Source: Prevotella sp. (GTDB lineage: Bacteria; Bacteroidota; Bacteroidia; Bacteroidales; Bacteroidaceae). Taken from it: a stretch of 64,000 nt of DNA. The stretch spans positions 149,946 to 213,945 of the forward strand of contig SUYH01000004.1 of assembly GCA_015060535.1 (NCBI GenBank), in the 5' to 3' direction. How positions within the stretch are numbered: the stretch's first letter is position 1; every line of letters begins with the position of its first letter. Below the pieces are notes generated by a model, which searched no databases, was not told the origin of the DNA, and saw only the letters and a list, made by a program, of their open reading frames with translations. Below are positions 32,407-40,340 of the stretch, one piece after another. The translations under genes and the position numbers were made by a program.

Positions 32407-33722
32407 TTCAGTGCTGTTTTATCGCGATTGAAGTCGCCTAAGCGAACGCTAATGAGTTGATTGTCGTATTCTTCACGGGCGTCGGCAGGCGAAATCTCTA
32501 CACGGATATAGTTACGTGTAAAACCATGCATGGCACGCCCACGGGTGGCCTTCTCGAACAGCACCTCTTCCACCTTATTAATATAACGCGCGTAAAAGGC
32601 CTGCGTTTTTTGGTCCGACAGCTCCAATAGTCGCTGACTGCGCTGACGTTTATCGGCATCGCTTACCACATAGGGAATGCTCAGTGCCGACGTTCCAGGA
32701 CGCTCGGAGTATGGGAACACGTGCAGCTGGGTGACGTCAAGCGTCTCCAGCAACCGGTAAGTCTCTTCGAAACACTCAGGGGTCTCGCCTCGACAACCTA
32801 CCATCACGTCGACACCAATGAAGGCATCGGGCATCAGCTCTTTTACGCGGCGTATCTTGTCTGCAAACAGCCGACTGTCGTAGTGGCGGTGCATCAGCTT
32901 CAGCACCGTGTCGCTACCACTCTGCAGAGGGATATGGAAATGGGGCATGAAGGCCCTGCTCTGTGCGCAATACTCGATGAGCTCGTCGCTCAGCAGATCG
33001 GGTTCCAGACTGCTGATGCGGTAGCGCTTGATACCCTCTACAGCGTCCAGCGCCTTCACCAGATCGAGAAAGTTCTCGCCCGTCGTCTTGCCGAAGTCGC
33101 CAATGTTCACACCCGTCAGCACAATCTCCTTACCTCCCTCTTGGGCTGCCTGCTCTGCCTGCGCCACCAGCGACTGGATAGTCGGATTACGACTGAACCC
33201 ACGGGCATAGGGAATCGTACAGTAGGTACAGAAATAGTCGCACCCGTCCTGCACCTTCAGGAAGTAGCGCGTACGATTACCCCTCGAACACGACGGAGCG
33301 AAGGTCTTAATATCCTTCGTCCTTTTGGTCAAGTACGACGCGGTATTACCGCGTCTCACAAAACCATCAGAAAGGAATTGCACCAGGTTCGCCTTCTCGT
33401 TAGAACCCAGCACCAGGTCTACACCTTCAATATGTGCTACCTTCTCCGGCTCCAGCTGGGCATAACAGCCCGTCACCACCACGAAGGCACCTGGATGTTC
33501 TCTCACCATGCGATGGATGGCCTGCCTACACTTATGGTCGGCCACCTCCGTCACCGAACAGGTGTTGATCAGACAGATGTCTGCCTGCTCGCCCTTTTCA
33601 GCCGTCTGCACACCCATATCGCTGAGCATTCGTCCGAAAGTTGACGTCTCCGAGAAGTTCAGCTTGCACCCTAAGGTGAAATAGGCCGCTTTTTTGCCCT
33701 GGAATATCGAGGTATCTATCAT
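32394..33722 (-). CDS. mtaB: tRNA t6A37 methylthiotransferase
   Basis: 442 residues. N-terminal UPF0004 domain with conserved Cys (YFTLGCKLNFSE, NTCSVT, GCYAQ), the radical-SAM cluster motif DYFCTYCTIPYARG, and a C-terminal TRAM-like domain. It adds a methylthio group to N6-threonylcarbamoyladenosine at tRNA position 37. Promoter TACCTTTG on the minus strand at 33754-33761. Confidence 0.93.
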   Translation of the reverse strand: MIDTSIFQGKKAAYFTLGCKLNFSETSTFGRMLSDMGVQTAEKGEQADICLINTCSVTEVADHKCRQAIHRMVREHPGAFVVVTGCYAQLEPEKVAHIEGVDLVLGSNEKANLVQFLSDGFVRRGNTASYLTKRTKDIKTFAPSCSRGNRTRYFLKVQDGCDYFCTYCTIPYARGFSRNPTIQSLVAQAEQAAQEGGKEIVLTGVNIGDFGKTTGENFLDLVKALDAVEGIKRYRISSLEPDLLSDELIEYCAQSRAFMPHFHIPLQSGSDTVLKLMHRHYDSRLFADKIRRVKELMPDAFIGVDVMVGCRGETPECFEETYRLLETLDVTQLHVFPYSERPGTSALSIPYVVSDADKRQRSQRLLELSDQKTQAFYARYINKVEEVLFEKATRGRAMHGFTRNYIRVEISPADAREEYDNQLISVRLGDFNRDKTALKWIR

Positions 33723-33991
33723 ATATATAAAAAAGGTGTATCTTTATCAACTGCAAAGGTACACAAAAAAACGCAATTTTGGCTCATTTTTGGCAAATAT
33801 TCGAATGAGTGTAAAAAACTCACGAATTTTAACATTTCGTAAATTGTTGATTTACAGTCGCTTGCAAAAAAGTTACAAAAACGACCTAAAAAAAAACACA
33901 AAAAAAAGTACAACGTAACAAAAAAATGTCTAACTTTGCAGCGTTTTAATAAACAAATGATTGTTTTACAGATTTAAAAAGCTTAGAAAAA

Positions 33992-34165
33992 ATGAAAAAA
34001 TTAGTATTTATGTTCGTAGCTGTTGCAGCTATTTCTTTCGCATCATGTGGTAACAAGACTGCTCAGGCTGAGGTTGCTGTTGATTCAGATTCAATCGCAG
34101 TTGTTGATAGCGCAGAGGTTGACACCGTTGCTGCTGACACTGTTGCTGCTGACAGCGTAAAGTAA
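33992..34165 (+). CDS. Small acidic lipoprotein (57 aa)
   Basis: MKKLVFMFVAVAAISFASC is a lipoprotein signal; the mature part is Asp/Ala/Val-rich with VDTVAADTVAADS repeats. The first 35 residues resemble the lipoprotein at 8997-9584 (CGNKTAQAE...AVDS). TAACTTTG promoter at 33931-33938 and a terminator directly after make it a stand-alone gene. Function unknown. Confidence 0.85.
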   Translation: MKKLVFMFVAVAAISFASCGNKTAQAEVAVDSDSIAVVDSAEVDTVAADTVAADSVK

Positions 34166-34197
34166 TCAACGAACTCCATTAAAAATTGAGAGAAACA

Positions 34198-34230
34198 AAC
34201 CGTCGGATGTGAATCCGGCGGTTCTTTTTT
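34198..34230 (+). terminator. Terminator of the small acidic lipoprotein gene
   Basis: AACCGTCGGAT pairs with ATCCGGCGGTT (one G-T pair) and is followed by six T. Confidence 0.85.
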
Positions 34231-34246
34231 GTGTTTCTATCAATCC

Positions 34247-34340
34247 CTAGCCCTACTAGAAATACTAGATCTACTAGAAATACTAGAAATACTAGATCTA
34301 CTAGAAATACTAGAAATACTAGAAATACTAGATCTACTAG
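34247..34340. repeat. CTAG-every-9-bp repeat, 11 units, intergenic
   Basis: CTAG occurs at 34247, 34256, 34265 and so on to 34337, exactly 9 bp apart, in units ACTAGAAAT and ACTAGATCT. It lies between two convergent terminators. The same period and core are found inside tex (37073) and uvrA (62759). Confidence 0.95.
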
Positions 34341-34374
34341 AAAAAAAATCCCGACTGCCTAAGCAATCGGGATT
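34341..34374 (-). terminator. Terminator of the S6-S18-L9 operon
   Basis: On the minus strand ATCCCGATTGC pairs with GCAGTCGGGAT, followed by eight T. Confidence 0.85.
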
Positions 34375-34411
34375 CCCTTCGTATAATAACTATGATTTGC
34401 TTTACAGCGGA

Positions 34412-34936
34412 TTATTCCTCTACTGCAGCAGCCTCTTCCTGAGCAGGAGCCTCCTCAACAACGGGAGCCTCAGCCTTCTTCTCCTCTACGGGAGCGTTCT
34501 CAGCAACAACCTTTACAGGAATCTCAGCAGTAACCTCCTTGTGGAAGTGTACCAGAGCTACGAAGTCGCCAACGGTCTTGGCATCCTTCATGGTGATGAT
34601 CTTACGATCAATCTCATGACCCAGCTTCTTCAGCTCCTCAGCCACCTGGTTTACACCTACTGAACCATAGAGCTGACCAGTAGCGCTAACCTTAGCAGCG
34701 ATGCAGAGTGCTACGTCCTTGATAGCCTCAGCCTTCTTCTCAGCCTCAGCCTTCAGAGCGGCCAGCTTGTGGGCCTGCTGCTTCAGGTTCTCAGCGAGCA
34801 CCTTCTTGGCAGAAGGAGAAGCGATAACACCCTTACCCTGAGGAATCAGATAGTTACGGCCATAACCTGACTTTACGTTTACGATATCGTTCTTATATCC
34901 CAGTCCGATAACATCTTCTTTCAGTATAATTTCCAT
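34412..34936 (-). CDS. rplI: 50S ribosomal protein L9
   Basis: 174 residues, against about 150 for typical L9. The N-terminal domain MEIILKEDVIGLGYKNDIV and the loop YGRNYLIPQGKG are diagnostic. The last 25 residues form an acidic Ala/Glu/Pro tail (KKAEAPVVEEAPAQEEAAA) not needed for ribosome binding. Third gene of rpsF-rpsR-rplI. Confidence 0.96.
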   Translation of the reverse strand: MEIILKEDVIGLGYKNDIVNVKSGYGRNYLIPQGKGVIASPSAKKVLAENLKQQAHKLAALKAEAEKKAEAIKDVALCIAAKVSATGQLYGSVGVNQVAEELKKLGHEIDRKIITMKDAKTVGDFVALVHFHKEVTAEIPVKVVAENAPVEEKKAEAPVVEEAPAQEEAAAVEE

Positions 34937-34955
34937 TTCTTACGTCCTCCTTTTT

Positions 34956-35225
34956 TTATTTCATCATGTCAGTTACGTAAGGCAGCAGCGCAATCTGGCG
35001 GGCACGCTTTACAGCCTGAGCCACGCGACGCTGATACTTCAGAGAGGTACCTGTGATACGACGGGGCAGAATCTTACCCTGCTCATTCAGGAACTTCTTC
35101 AGGAACTCGGGATCCTTATAGTCGATATACTTAATGCCACTCTTCTTGAAACGGCAATACTTCTTCTTCTTGGTGTCGATAGAAGGAGCGTTCAAATAAC
35201 GGATTTCAGTGTCTTGCTGTGCCAT
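34956..35225 (-). CDS. rpsR: 30S ribosomal protein S18
   Basis: 89 residues with the S18 core [22 protein letters not shown] and [19 protein letters not shown] (read as two blocks). It binds S6 on the small subunit platform. Starts 3 bp after the S6 stop; no ssb gene separates the two. Confidence 0.97.
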   Translation of the reverse strand: MAQQDTEIRYLNAPSIDTKKKKYCRFKKSGIKYIDYKDPEFLKKFLNEQGKILPRRITGTSLKYQRRVAQAVKRARQIALLPYVTDMMK

Positions 35226-35228
35226 AGT

Positions 35229-35573
35229 TTAAGCCTCCTCTTTTTTACCTAATTTGTTACGACGCTTCTCAGCATACTCGATGGCATACTTCTCAAGCTT
35301 TACAGTCTGGAAACGGATCACCTTCTCGTCACGACGGAAAGCGGTCTCCAGTGTCTTAATCACTGATGGCTCAGCCTTGAACTCCAGCAGGCAGTAGAAA
35401 CCTGTTGATTTCTTCTGGATAGCGTAAGCCATCTTCTTCAGTCCCCAGGCCTCTTCGTTCACAATCTCTGCACCTTTGTCGGTCAGAACCTTCTTGAACT
35501 TAGCGACCGTTTCCTTTGTCTGGTCATCAGACAAAACGGGAGTCAAAATGAAAACGGTTTCGTATTGATTCAT
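35229..35573 (-). CDS. rpsF: 30S ribosomal protein S6
   Basis: 114 residues. [18 protein letters not shown] and the later [17 protein letters not shown] are typical of S6. First gene of the operon, with TACCTTTG on the minus strand at 35620-35627. Confidence 0.97.
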   Translation of the reverse strand: MNQYETVFILTPVLSDDQTKETVAKFKKVLTDKGAEIVNEEAWGLKKMAYAIQKKSTGFYCLLEFKAEPSVIKTLETAFRRDEKVIRFQTVKLEKYAIEYAEKRRNKLGKKEEA

Positions 35574-35619
35574 ACTTAATAATAAATTAAAAAATTGTTA
35601 TTTTTGCAAATTGCGGGTG

Positions 35620-35679
35620 CAAAGGTACGAAAAAATTAGGAATTACGAATTAGGAATTACGAATTATTTCTTATCTTTG
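35620..35679. promoter_or_regulatory. Divergent promoters with AATTANG heptamers between them
   Basis: Minus-strand TACCTTTG (35620-35627) drives rpsF; plus-strand TATCTTTG (35672-35679) drives the small membrane protein and tex. Five 7-bp units (AATTAGG/AATTACG alternating, then AATTATT) at 35634-35668 fill the space between the two boxes. Confidence 0.75.
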
Positions 35680-35698
35680 CACAAAATTTAACGTTTTT

Positions 35699-35878
35699 AT
35701 GAAGAAAATCAGCCAATATTTGGGTATTATCCTTATTATAATAGGTACGTTGGTGCTCGTTGCCACCCGTATTCCGTCACTCACCAGCAGCAATGCGATG
35801 CTCCTCAGCGGACTGCTGCTCATCGTGGCAGGCATCATCCTGCATATCCGTAGTATCAAGCACCAAAGCAATTATTGA
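35699..35878 (+). CDS. Small two-helix membrane protein (59 aa)
   Basis: MKKISQYLGIILIIIGTLVLV, then a short loop and a second hydrophobic helix MLLSGLLLIVAGIILHI, ending in a basic tail. The TATCTTTG promoter is 20 bp upstream. The tex start codon follows 2 bp after its stop, so the two are cotranscribed. Function unknown. Confidence 0.8.
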   Translation: MKKISQYLGIILIIIGTLVLVATRIPSLTSSNAMLLSGLLLIVAGIILHIRSIKHQSNY

Positions 35879-35880
35879 TT

Positions 35881-38073
35881 ATGGAAAACCTGAAGATTTT
35901 CACCAAACTGATTTCCAGCGAACTGCATCTCTCCGACCATGCTGTTGAGAACACGCTGAAACTGCTTGACGAGGGTTGCACCATTCCCTTCATCTCCCGC
36001 TATCGCAAGGAGCGCACGGGCGGCCTCGACGAAGTGCAGATTACCGCCATCAGCAATCGCTGCCAGCAGTTGCAGGAGATTGCCAAGCGCAAGGATACAG
36101 TCGTCAAGACCATCACCGAACTAGGCAAGATGACACCCGACCTCCAGCATCGCATCGACGACTGCTGGGAATCGACCACCCTAGAAGACATCTATCTGCC
36201 CTATAAACCCAAGCGTCGCACCCGTGCCCAGGTGGCTCGCGAACAAGGCCTGGAGCCCCTGGCCACCATCCTCACATTGCAGCGCGAACTGCATCCGGAG
36301 CAGGTCGCCCTTCGTTTTATACGCGGAGGTATCTCCTCCGCCGCTGAAGCCCTCCATGGCGCTCAGGACATCATCGCCGAACAGGTCAGCGAAGACGAGC
36401 GTTCGCGCAATCAGGTGCGCGCCACCTTCCGTCGCGAGGCCTTTATCGAGTCGAAGGTTGTCAAGTCCAAGAAAGACACCGACGAGGCCCAGAAATACGC
36501 CGACTACTTCGAGTGGGAAGAGCCCCTGAAGCGCTGTTCCTCCCACCGTCTGCTGGCCATGCGTCGTGGCGAGAGCGAGGGCATCCTGCGTCTCAGTATC
36601 ACCATCGACGACGACGAGGCCATCCAGCGTCTGCAGCGCAACTACGTTCGTGGCAATGGTCCCTGCCAGCGCCTGGTCAGCGAGGCCGTCGAGGATGGCT
36701 ACAAGCGTCTGCTCCAGCCCTCTATCGAGACCGAGTTCATGACACTCAGCAAGGAGCGTGCCGACGAAGAGGCCATCCGCGTCTTTGCCGAGAATCTGCG
36801 CCAGCTGCTGCTCTCCGCCCCACTCGGCCAGAAGCGCGTCATGGGCATCGACCCTGGCTTCCGCACGGGTTGCAAGGTGGTCTGTCTCGATGCACAAGGT
36901 AATCTGCTGCACCACGAGGCCATCTTCCCCCACCCCCCAGTCAACCACCGCATGCAAGCCACCGTCCATCTGCAACAGATGATCAGCGACTATCACATCG
37001 AAGCCATCGCCATCGGCAACGGCACCGCCAGCCGCGAGACCAAGGATTTCGTAGAAGATTGCCTAAGAAATCCTAGTACTACTAGTAAGACTAGAGATAC
37101 TAGAGATACTAGCACCCCCGCGCTCTTCGTCGTCTCCGAAGACGGCGCCTCCGTCTACAGCGCCTCCAAGACCGCCCGCGACGAGTTCCCCGACGAAGAT
37201 GTCACCGTTCGCGGAGCCGTTTCTATCGGGCGCCGACTGATGGACCCGCTGGCCGAATTGGTGAAGATTGATCCCAAGAGCATTGGCGTCGGCCAGTATC
37301 AGCACGATGTCGACCAATCCATGCTCAAACACTCGCTCGACCAGACCGTTGAGAGCTGCGTCAACCTCGTGGGTGTCAACCTCAACACCGCCTCGCAACA
37401 CCTGCTCACCTACGTCAGCGGATTAGGTCCCGTGCTGGCTCAGAACATCGTCGATTACAGAAAGGAGAACGGAGCCTTCACCTCGCGTGCGCAATTGAAG
37501 AAGGTGCCCCGTCTCGGTCCTGCTGCTTTCCAGCAGTGTGCCGGTTTTCTGCGCATCCCAGGTGCCAAGAATCCACTCGACAACAGTGCCGTTCATCCTG
37601 AGAGCTATCATGTTGTCGAGCAGATGGCCAAAGACCAGCATTGCACCGTCAGCGACCTCATCAACAATAAGGAGACGCGCGACAGGATTGACATCCACCG
37701 CTACGTCACCGATGCCGTCGGACTCCCCACCCTCACCGATATCATGCATGAGTTGGAGAAGCCTGGGCGCGACCCCCGCGAACAGATTGAGGAGTTCGAG
37801 TTCGACTCCAGCGTACAGACCGTCGACGACCTGCGCGAAGGCATGATTCTGCCAGGCATCGTCACCAACATCACCAACTTCGGAGCCTTCGTCGATATTG
37901 GCATCCATCAAGACGGCCTCGTCCACGTCTCCCAGCTAGCCGACCGCTATGTCACCGACCCCACCCAAGTCGTCCGCCTCCACCAGCACGTCCAAGTCCG
38001 CGTCATCGCCGTCGACCTCCGCCGCCAACGCATCTCGCTGAGCATGAAAGGTATAAACAAGAAAAAAGGTTGA
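35881..38073 (+). CDS. tex: Tex-family RNA-binding transcription accessory protein
   Basis: 730 residues from ATG 35881. N-terminal helical Tex domain (RYRKERTGGLDEVQ), YqgF-like fold (GIDPGFRTGCKV), helix-hairpin-helix repeats (SGLGPVLAQNIV, RLGPAAFQQCAGF) and a C-terminal S1 domain (GIVTNITNFGAFVDIG). Tex binds nucleic acid and associates with transcription. After FVEDCLRN it has a low-complexity insert STTSKTRDTRDTSTP encoded by CTAG repeats, just before the conserved FVVSEDGASVYSASK. Confidence 0.93.
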   Translation: MENLKIFTKLISSELHLSDHAVENTLKLLDEGCTIPFISRYRKERTGGLDEVQITAISNRCQQLQEIAKRKDTVVKTITELGKMTPDLQHRIDDCWESTTLEDIYLPYKPKRRTRAQVAREQGLEPLATILTLQRELHPEQVALRFIRGGISSAAEALHGAQDIIAEQVSEDERSRNQVRATFRREAFIESKVVKSKKDTDEAQKYADYFEWEEPLKRCSSHRLLAMRRGESEGILRLSITIDDDEAIQRLQRNYVRGNGPCQRLVSEAVEDGYKRLLQPSIETEFMTLSKERADEEAIRVFAENLRQLLLSAPLGQKRVMGIDPGFRTGCKVVCLDAQGNLLHHEAIFPHPPVNHRMQATVHLQQMISDYHIEAIAIGNGTASRETKDFVEDCLRNPSTTSKTRDTRDTSTPALFVVSEDGASVYSASKTARDEFPDEDVTVRGAVSIGRRLMDPLAELVKIDPKSIGVGQYQHDVDQSMLKHSLDQTVESCVNLVGVNLNTASQHLLTYVSGLGPVLAQNIVDYRKENGAFTSRAQLKKVPRLGPAAFQQCAGFLRIPGAKNPLDNSAVHPESYHVVEQMAKDQHCTVSDLINNKETRDRIDIHRYVTDAVGLPTLTDIMHELEKPGRDPREQIEEFEFDSSVQTVDDLREGMILPGIVTNITNFGAFVDIGIHQDGLVHVSQLADRYVTDPTQVVRLHQHVQVRVIAVDLRRQRISLSMKGINKKKG
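37073..37112 (+). repeat. CTAG-every-9-bp repeat in frame in tex
   Basis: CTAG at 37073, 37082, 37091, 37100 and 37109. Because 9 bp is three codons, it is translated as a three-residue repeat (TSK, TRD, TRD, TST). Confidence 0.93.
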
Positions 38074-38091
38074 GCATTTCGGCTCAACCTT
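38066..38091. terminator. Bidirectional terminator of tex and the second smalltalk locus
   Basis: AAGGTTGAGC (38066-38075) pairs with GCTCAACCTT (38082-38091); it overlaps the tex stop codon. A/T runs lie on both sides. Confidence 0.85.
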
Positions 38092-38098
38092 CTTTCTT

Positions 38099-38191
38099 CT
38101 ACATACACGACGTCACTCCCAGCGTCGTTCCCAGTGCAGTCAGTATCGATATCAGAATCTGCACAATCAATTTCCATGTCTCTTTCTTCAT
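38099..38191 (-). CDS. Smalltalk micro-protein (second copy)
   Basis: 30 residues, MKKETWKLIVQILISIL... ending GVTSCM; it differs from the copy at 7305 only by V to I changes. It lies 13 bp downstream of the DUF6266-like gene instead of an HU-like gene. Same comments on membrane character apply. Confidence 0.88.
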   Translation of the reverse strand: MKKETWKLIVQILISILTALGTTLGVTSCM

Positions 38192-38204
38192 ACTTCTCTA
38201 CTTT

Positions 38205-39095
38205 TTAGTTACCGGTCTCAAATCCAGCGGAGCCTCCACCATTGTCCAGCGCCTCCTGCAGCGGATAGCCGTTCTCGGCGTTCATCACCACCAGACGCGA
38301 GTCGCTGCGACGCCAGCTGCTGTCGCTGTTCTGTCGGCTTACGATACAGCCTGCGGCAGCAATGTTGCGGCCCATGTTCATCTTCAGCTGTCCGTCGCTG
38401 TATACCAGCGTGTTGAACTGACCCTCGTTGCGTACGCTGGGCAGATTGATAGCGCCGTTCTGCACGAAGGCCGACGACAGAGCAGCCTGCGAACCGTCCG
38501 CATTCATCGGGTCGAGTATCACTCGAGCGAAGTGGAACGTGTGGCCGCGGTCAGCCTGGTTGGCGTTGATGAACACGAAGGTCAGCTGGTCGCCACGCTG
38601 CAGCCCGTAGGTGTCTATCACACTCTGGTACGTGTTCTCCGTCAGCGCCATCAGCGCGCCGGGCAGTGCGTCGTCCTCATCGGTGGCGGTCAGCGTCACC
38701 ACGGGCAGCGAGCCATGTGCAATCTGATACTCGTTCACCACGAAGAGGTTCGAGCCGATGGGATTGAAGGCGTACAGCTCATACAGATCCGTACCGTCGG
38801 CAATGGCCTTCTCCACCTTGTCGCGGAGCAGTCGCAGGTTGTACTGCTGGAAAGCCGCCATTGTGGCCTGTCCCTTCTTGTAGCCCTCGTACGAGTGGTC
38901 TGTAATCTCCTTCATCGCACTGTATGCTCGACCAACTGTCGACATCAGCGTGCGCTGAATCATCTGTGCCACGGTTTGTGGGTTGTTAGGAGTCACCACC
39001 TCACGGATGATGGTCTCACCGTTTGCTCCCTTTTGGAGCGCTGCTCCTGCCAGCTTACCTTTTGCGCCGCGGAGCCAAAATCCTGTTTTTGCCAT
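38205..39095 (-). CDS. DUF6266-like protein with the GGSAGFET tail
   Basis: 296 residues. The N-terminus MAKTGFWLRGAKGKLAG and the block NNPQTVAQMIQRTLMSTVG resemble DUF6266 proteins of Bacteroidetes, which are phage- or element-associated; no signal peptide. The middle is beta-rich (VVTLTATDED, DQLTFVFINANQADRG). The C-terminus, NGGGSAGFETGN, matches the tail of the unrelated HU-like protein at 6652 (GNSGGSAGFETEGE). In both loci smalltalk follows. Assignment to DUF6266 is from memory of the pattern, with moderate confidence. Confidence 0.7.
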   Translation of the reverse strand: MAKTGFWLRGAKGKLAGAALQKGANGETIIREVVTPNNPQTVAQMIQRTLMSTVGRAYSAMKEITDHSYEGYKKGQATMAAFQQYNLRLLRDKVEKAIADGTDLYELYAFNPIGSNLFVVNEYQIAHGSLPVVTLTATDEDDALPGALMALTENTYQSVIDTYGLQRGDQLTFVFINANQADRGHTFHFARVILDPMNADGSQAALSSAFVQNGAINLPSVRNEGQFNTLVYSDGQLKMNMGRNIAAAGCIVSRQNSDSSWRRSDSRLVVMNAENGYPLQEALDNGGGSAGFETGN

Positions 39096-39166
39096 AATTC
39101 AATTCAATTTTTGTTAGACATTTGTTTAATTCTCACCCCATTCTCACAATTCGTTTGTGCATAAAC

Positions 39167-39199
39167 GGGAGTTGACTGGGAGTTGGATGGGAGTTGAAC
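39167..39199. repeat. Three 11-bp GGGAGTTG repeats in the leader
   Basis: GGGAGTTGACT, GGGAGTTGGAT, GGGAGTTGAAC, contiguous. They lie in the transcribed leader of the minus-strand DUF6266-like gene, whose -7 box TAACTTTG is at 39249-39256. Confidence 0.8.
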
Positions 39200-39330
39200 C
39201 GGTGCACCTTGGAATTCTGCTCTTACCGTCCCCTTCGTCATCTGGGTGCAAAGTTAAGGCAAAAAAGAGAGCAAAACAAGACTTGCACAACACTTTCGAT
39301 TTTTTTGAAAATACTTGTGCAATCCGAAAA

Positions 39331-39610
39331 ATGCAACTTTTGCAACTTGCACTTTTCGAGGTGTTTCCTACGCGGTGCGCGCCTATTACATTATTCTATA
39401 AATATTACATTATTATATTTTATTTTTTTAATAAGGTACCCCCACGTAAGTCCCCCACGAACTACCCCAAAAGTGCAAGTTGCAAAAGTTGCAAAATTGA
39501 TAAAACTGCAAAAATCCGTCAACATCTGTTAATAAATCTTTAACCCCCTTTTGTACTAGGTAACTCATGCCGAAAAGTAAAAATGCAACTTTTGCAACTT
39601 GCACTTTTCG
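39331..39610. repeat. Three copies of a 25-28-bp repeat, one inverted
   Basis: Near-identical copies with the core GCAACTTTTGCAACTTGCAC at 39331-39358 (plus), 39469-39493 (minus) and 39583-39610 (plus). The first and second face each other across an AT-rich stretch. This parallels the inverted arrays around a palindrome upstream of the HU-like gene at 6127-6324. The rest of 39257-39970 has no gene that I can support. Confidence 0.85.
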
Positions 39611-39973
39611 GGGCGTTATCATCATTCTATGACGAAACAAACAAGGTCTTAATTAATTGGCTAGAAATAACAAATTTTCCGTTCCCAGCTAGCCACGCAG
39701 ATGACGTTTCTCGCACGATTGGTTCAAGTGGATAGCCATGGTGGTGTTGTATTTGAATATTGTCGAAATTGCATCAGCTGGTCGATGACCTTAGCGGCTA
39801 AATTACTTATTCAACAAATGGCATTTTGACTATTCTGTCAATCTTGCTGGTATAGAGAAATAAACACTGATAGATTTAAGAAAATTTAATACAATGTATT
39901 GAAAACGGTGTCGAGTCACAAACTTTTTTTTGAAAAAAAAGCGTAAACGTTTGCGAGTTTAGGAAAAGATTTG

Positions 39974-40275
39974 TATCTTTGTACCCGACTCTTGTTAGCC
40001 CGAAAGGGCATGGGGGTCAGACATTACTGGTAAAAAGACGTTTACGAACGTTATCTTCGGCATCCGAATCTCGCAAATTCACAAGTCCAGAAGATGCGCA
40101 ACCGAAACGTCTGCGTTGGGTGTATTGTACCCTGTTCTCCCCTATTTGGCGGACTGTCTCTACAATACTTCACGGCGTGGGCTAACTCGAGTTGCTTATC
40201 CTGGACAAGGCGATGCGAGAGCCCGGATGTGGGATAAGCGAGAAGTAGAGAACTCCCACGTCTTTCGCGTTATAA
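39974..40275 (+). ncRNA. Structured RNA B, HEARO/omega-RNA-like, with its promoter
   Basis: TATCTTTG at 39974-39981. Then GCCC-GAAA-GGGC (39999-40010), GACGTTT/AAACGTC (40037/40105) enclosing ATCTTC/GAAGAT (40053/40090) with the loop GCAAATTCACAAGTCCA (40073-40089), GTATTGTA/TACAATAC (40122/40161), the junction ACGGCGTGGG (40172-40181), and CGTGGG/CCCACG (40176/40255) enclosing GCTTATCC/GGATAAGC (40194/40232). Order and loop match RNA A. The segment between the expected start and the first hairpin is only about 12 nt, where an omega RNA would carry its guide. No IscB or TnpB gene lies within the window. It ends 65 bp before the membrane protein gene. Confidence 0.62.
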
Positions 40276-40340
40276 TAAGGTACGCACATACTACTAACCC
40301 GCCGAATTTTGGGAGCCAGGAGGCACGAAACGCTGGATCA

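Noticed and set aside
31237..32460. 407-codon plus-strand open frame opposite the GT2 gene
   Set aside because: The minus strand codes a clear glycosyltransferase; the plus frame has no recognisable features.
34247..34340. Possible CRISPR array
   Set aside because: Units are 9 bp without unique spacers and there are no cas genes in the window.
34229..34663. Open frame with LEILDLLEILEIL repeats
   Set aside because: It is the CTAG repeat array read through into antisense rplI; two terminators flank the array.
38070..39164. 364-codon plus-strand open frame opposite the DUF6266-like gene
   Set aside because: Shadow frame crossing the terminator and the second smalltalk gene.
40116..40340. N-terminal extension of the first membrane protein of the cluster
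   Set aside because: It runs through the helices of RNA B; ATG 40341 gives a sensible protein.
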